A stretch of DNA of 57,087 nucleotides from Acanthaster planci. Its lineage: Eukaryota > Echinodermata > Asteroidea > Valvatida > Acanthasteridae. Of this stretch, positions 53,990-57,087 are shown one piece after another. The DNA is taken from the NCBI RefSeq assembly GCF_001949145.1, contig NW_019091397.1:608891-665977 (forward strand), given 5' to 3'. Position 1 is the stretch's first letter. The number at the start of each line of letters is the position of its first letter. The notes under the pieces were generated by a model. It was not told the DNA's origin, did no database searches, and saw only the letters and a program-made list of their open reading frames with translations. A program made the translations under genes and the position numbers.

Positions 53990-55560
53990 ACAGCAGTGAG
54001 TCGAATGCAGCAAGTTGTATTGAAGAGGATTAAAAGAACTGGCATGCACGATAAACAAGATAATGTGATGTGTTTTTACCTTAGATACAAAAAACAGACA
54101 AAACATTAATCCAACTGAGGATATCGGAATCCCTTGTACTCGCTGTCTAAATTTGGATGCAAGAATGTTGTCCATGATGGCAATGGGACTGCAGTGGCAT
54201 CTAACCTCAACACCACTGAACTGCTTGATGATATGCCATGTGGCGATATTTCCCGAGTAAAAAATAAAAACATATGAAATGCTAAAGAAAACTAATAATG
54301 TGGAAAAAGTACTATTTTCATGCAGATAAAAAGTTTGACCAAAAAACACTATAAATAAAAAATAGATGTTTGGGCTGGGCTTTAAAGAAACTCAGTCTGA
54401 GCAGGGTAGTGATATAAAAATGGGTTTTTCTTTGACAAGGAACAAAAAACTTTAAAGTGTAAAATGCGAAACACAGGGATACCCATAGTAAATAAAATCC
54501 TAATCAATATTGATCATACACCCCCAAAAAATCAATAAAATGCATGAACTGTACATACTGGTCAAGAGTGCCCTGGACAGCGTCTCTGCCACACTGAGTT
54601 AGTGCTACTGCATGTGAGTTGTCTGTAGCATTGCAGAATGTAAGAAACAGGCATAAAACAACTCATGGTAAGAGATCTACACAGGGATCTACATTGTCCA
54701 CTCATGCTAAGTTCCACCATCTTTGCATGTACTTGTGGAATCTCCTTACAACATCTGTTGTTTAGCAGCAGTGGCTGCAACACACTTGCAGTGCTCACAA
54801 CTGCACCTATAAAAAAACCAAACACCACATTAGCAAGCCCAGGTCATGCAAGTATATTTATGTGTGGACATACTTATAAAGGACATGTTATATAATGCAC
54901 ATGGGGTGAAGGTCATCGTTTATCCTCTGACAACTTTAATTTCGTTATAATCGAATACAGTAAACACATTGTCAAAAGAAAGACATGGTATTTCCAATTC
55001 CCTTCTGTACGCAAACGTAAGGTGCGAGTCGACTCGCAGCCGATCAGTAAACATGTCACGTAGGCCCTAGGCTATGTACACATTGAACCAAAAACGTGAG
55101 ACTTTCAAAGTTGGAATTTCTTCCATGGAGTACATGCAGTAACAAGTGCATAAAGTGCATGTACAAAGTCAGGTTCAAAGGTATATCGGCCATTTCAGTG
55201 GCAATGAAAAACTTTGATTTAGGCCTACCATTTTACCAATCTGTGTTTCAAAACCGATTGTGCTCTTGTCCACCCGAAAGCTGCCGCAGCATTACCGTCC
55301 CCGTCGTCATTGGTATGATCCGGCTAGCTCGAAGCAGTAGACTTCGGCACTTTGTGTTTTAACTACGTTTATATCGCCCGCGAGGTCATCTAGTTGGTCC
55401 AAATCTGATGAATCTTCCTCACTGGCCTCAGATAAATCAACCTTCTCCTTGTCAACACTGTGTTCTTCACAGAAGTCTTCGTTTTTTGGGGTGTTTTTTT
55501 TACTTTCACAATGTACATGTACAGTAGAGCGTGCGCTGATTGAGTACCACGGCCTACATA
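53990..55560 (-). other. coding-like stretches of an unidentified minus-strand gene
   Basis: Three segments look protein-like: an acidic stretch (55500-55340: E-K-V-D-L-S-E-A-S-E-E-D-S-S-D-L-D); a segment after TTTTTTATAG (54808-54670: V-V-S-T-A-S-V-L-Q-P-L-L-L-N-N-R) followed in the next frame by N-S-H-A-V-A-L-T-Q-C-G-R-D-A-V-Q (54620-54560) before GTATGT; and a segment at 54240-54110. The leucine-rich parts recall armadillo/HEAT helices, but frames do not join cleanly. Not identified. Confidence 0.25.
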
Positions 55561-56016
55561 ATATTTCATTCATGCATTATGCAGGAGATGCAAATTGCTA
55601 GATGACGACACTGCCGTTTTCGCAAAAGGCTCGTTCAGCCTGGACAAAAGGGCCTAAAACTCTGGTCTCTTTCAGACTGAAGAAAACATCAGAAATGTTT
55701 TGTTAGCAAATATATGTGAAGAATTACAACAGTACATGCTACATGTATTTGAGAGACAAAATCACAATTCTCCACTTCGTTTTAGTACTGCTTTAACTAA
55801 AAGGACAGATGAATTTCCTGTAATTTGAAGTGAGCACGCACTGATGTCACAAGTACATTTGACTTTAATTGTCAAGTGTGTTACAGTTCATCTGACAAGA
55901 ATTCAGTTTTTCATTATGTAAGCCTGTTTTTACTTCGTCTTGTGGTTTATTTTAGAATTCACCACACCCGTGTAAATGGAATCATCTTAAAGTTTTTAGC
56001 CAATAGTATGCACTTC

Positions 56017-56192
56017 AATATGGGCATTTTACAGTAGCGCACCTCCACGAGTTTGCAATTTGTTGACCAATCACAGTGTGCGAGATCTGTTGACCCAATG
56101 CGCATGAGGAAAGGGTTGACAAATTTTGCGCACTGCAATTGGTCAATGCGTTGCAAACTCTTGGAGGTGCACTATTGTGAATGGCCCATATT
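56017..56192. mobile_element. 176-bp foldback MITE
   Basis: Left arm AATATGGGCATTTTACAGTA and right arm, reversed, AATATGGGCCATTCACAATA; the match continues inward (GCACCTCCA-GAGTTTGCAA-TTGACCAAT) to the centre near 56104, so almost the whole element is one hairpin. Confidence 0.85.
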
Positions 56193-56398
56193 CCCCAACA
56201 GACTTTCCTTAGCCACTGACAGTGTAAGTGTTAGCGTCCTTTTGAACCTTCACTCATCTTACACAAGATCACTTGCCATGGCAATGTTCCCAAAGCGCAC
56301 CTTATTGGTACGTAGCAGCAGGACATGATGTAGTACCACTGCCAGCTTGCATTATTTGAAAACAAAAGGACTTGAAGGTTTTTGTTGATGGTATCATG

Positions 56399-56581
56399 TC
56401 AAGAGACCTGGTATACATGTAGGTTCAGTGCAGAGACCAGTTCCAACTTTCCTGTTTCTGGAATCTGAAGACAGTAGTTCAACAACTTTGGGCTCAGTTT
56501 GATCCTGTGGAGAACAGGAAAGTCAGTCCCGATCTCTAGAATTTGGCATTTCCAGGCCAAATACATGACATTTTGTCCTGA
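56399..56581 (-). CDS. unassigned 61-codon open frame
   Basis: No stop over 61 codons; contains V-M-Y-L-A-W-K-C-Q then R-I-K-L-S-P-K-L-L-N-Y and L-E-L-V-S-A-L-N-L-H-V-Y-Q before a stop. Composition is protein-like but no family is recognised; it could be an exon or a repeat remnant. Confidence 0.2.
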   Translation of the reverse strand, partial: SGQNVMYLAWKCQILEIGTDFPVLHRIKLSPKLLNYCLQIPETGKLELVSALNLHVYQVS

Positions 56582-56903
56582 TCATCTTGATGTTCATGGC
56601 AACAGTCTGCCTCCTGTCTTTCTAAGTTTCTCACCAGCAACATAACCGTAAGTGTTAACTAAGCTAATGTCTTGAGTGTTGTAAAAAGTCACGTTGAAAT
56701 CATCATTATATTATTTTGATCACAGAGCAGTTGGAAATTTGAGTTAAGAATGTTTAAGTTACTATGATGTTTTGATTAGGGATTCTGTAAGGAGTGCAGA
56801 GCACTAACAGATGTTTTGAAAGCCATAGATTATTAGAAAACTTTAAACATTTTGAATACTTTAATTTAATGGTCTTTGTCGTACGGAGTGGTTTGTCAAC
56901 AGT

Positions 56904-57087
56904 GGCGTAGCCATGGGGGGGCCAGGGGCACATGCCCCCACCAATTTGGGGTGCCCGCAAGATGCTTCCCCACTGGAAAAAAAAACGAATGAATGGTTAT
57001 TGAACAAGACTAACAAAAACTTGCCCCCAAAAACCACACTTCTGAAAGCTGGTGCCCCCTCCCAAAAGATGATGGTGCCCCCTCCCA
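56904..57087. mobile_element. hAT-like DNA transposon tip, cut by window edge
   Basis: Begins CAGTGGCGTAGCCATGGGGG, the common start of hAT-type elements in invertebrates, followed by GGGGCACATGCCCCC and repeated GGTGCCCCCTCCCA at the edge. The other end is outside the window. Confidence 0.6.

Noticed and set aside
56740-56960. 68-codon - strand ORF near the right edge
   Set aside because: Overlaps the hAT-like tip and low-complexity G-rich sequence; no support.

Overview
This is a eukaryotic (metazoan) window: genes are split by introns with GT/AG junctions, coding density is low, and most of the DNA is transposon-derived. Copies of the palindrome TACATGTA are frequent, and YR (tyrosine recombinase) retrotransposons, a LINE and many MITEs are present. 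Together these suggest a marine invertebrate; the sequence alone does not let me choose between cephalochordate, echinoderm/hemichordate, cnidarian or mollusc. Two assembly gaps (N runs at about 28839-29191 and 42890-43275) show it is a draft scaffold.

Two host genes are supported exon by exon. (1) On the + strand, 6434-16663, are the last seven coding exons of a canonical poly(A) polymerase (PAPOLA/PAPOLG type): the end of the RNA-binding domain, a Ser/Thr/Pro-rich tail, a bipartite-like NLS and the conserved C-terminal peptide, followed by a long 3' UTR to a poly(A) signal near 17950. Its catalytic half is not in the window. (2) On the - strand, 49873-28231, are the last five exons of a protein whose first exon here resembles the post-FHA region of kinesin-3 motors. 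All exon phases agree; the family assignment is tentative. The two genes are convergent. The last intron of the second gene is about 14 kb and is filled with nested mobile DNA. A possible tiny two-exon + strand gene lies at 50570-51376, and unidentified coding-like stretches occur on the - strand at 54-56.6 kb.

Mobile DNA, left to right: a broken LINE (- strand, 560-3360); two copies of a TA-flanked non-autonomous DNA element (3938-4750 and 19002-19780), both keeping a Cys-rich ORF; two families of TTAA-flanked, piggyBac-like MITEs (11300/13637 and 11901/28653/41948); a DIRS element with inverted terminal repeats (20847-25411); a tRNA-derived SINE (about 30470-30605); a second, larger DIRS element (about 31018-40720); inside it, a unit with divergent genes, one encoding an uncharacterised DDE/RNase-H-like transposase (32419-34809); a GC-rich inverted-repeat element (38309-39360); a Ngaro/DIRS-like RT-RNaseH-YR element (+ strand, 44900-48530) with long downstream direct repeats; a foldback element (56017-56192); and a hAT-like tip at the right edge.

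The most unusual item is the divergent two-gene unit with the DDE-like protein carrying two Zn-binding motifs, nested in the reverse transcriptase of the larger DIRS element.
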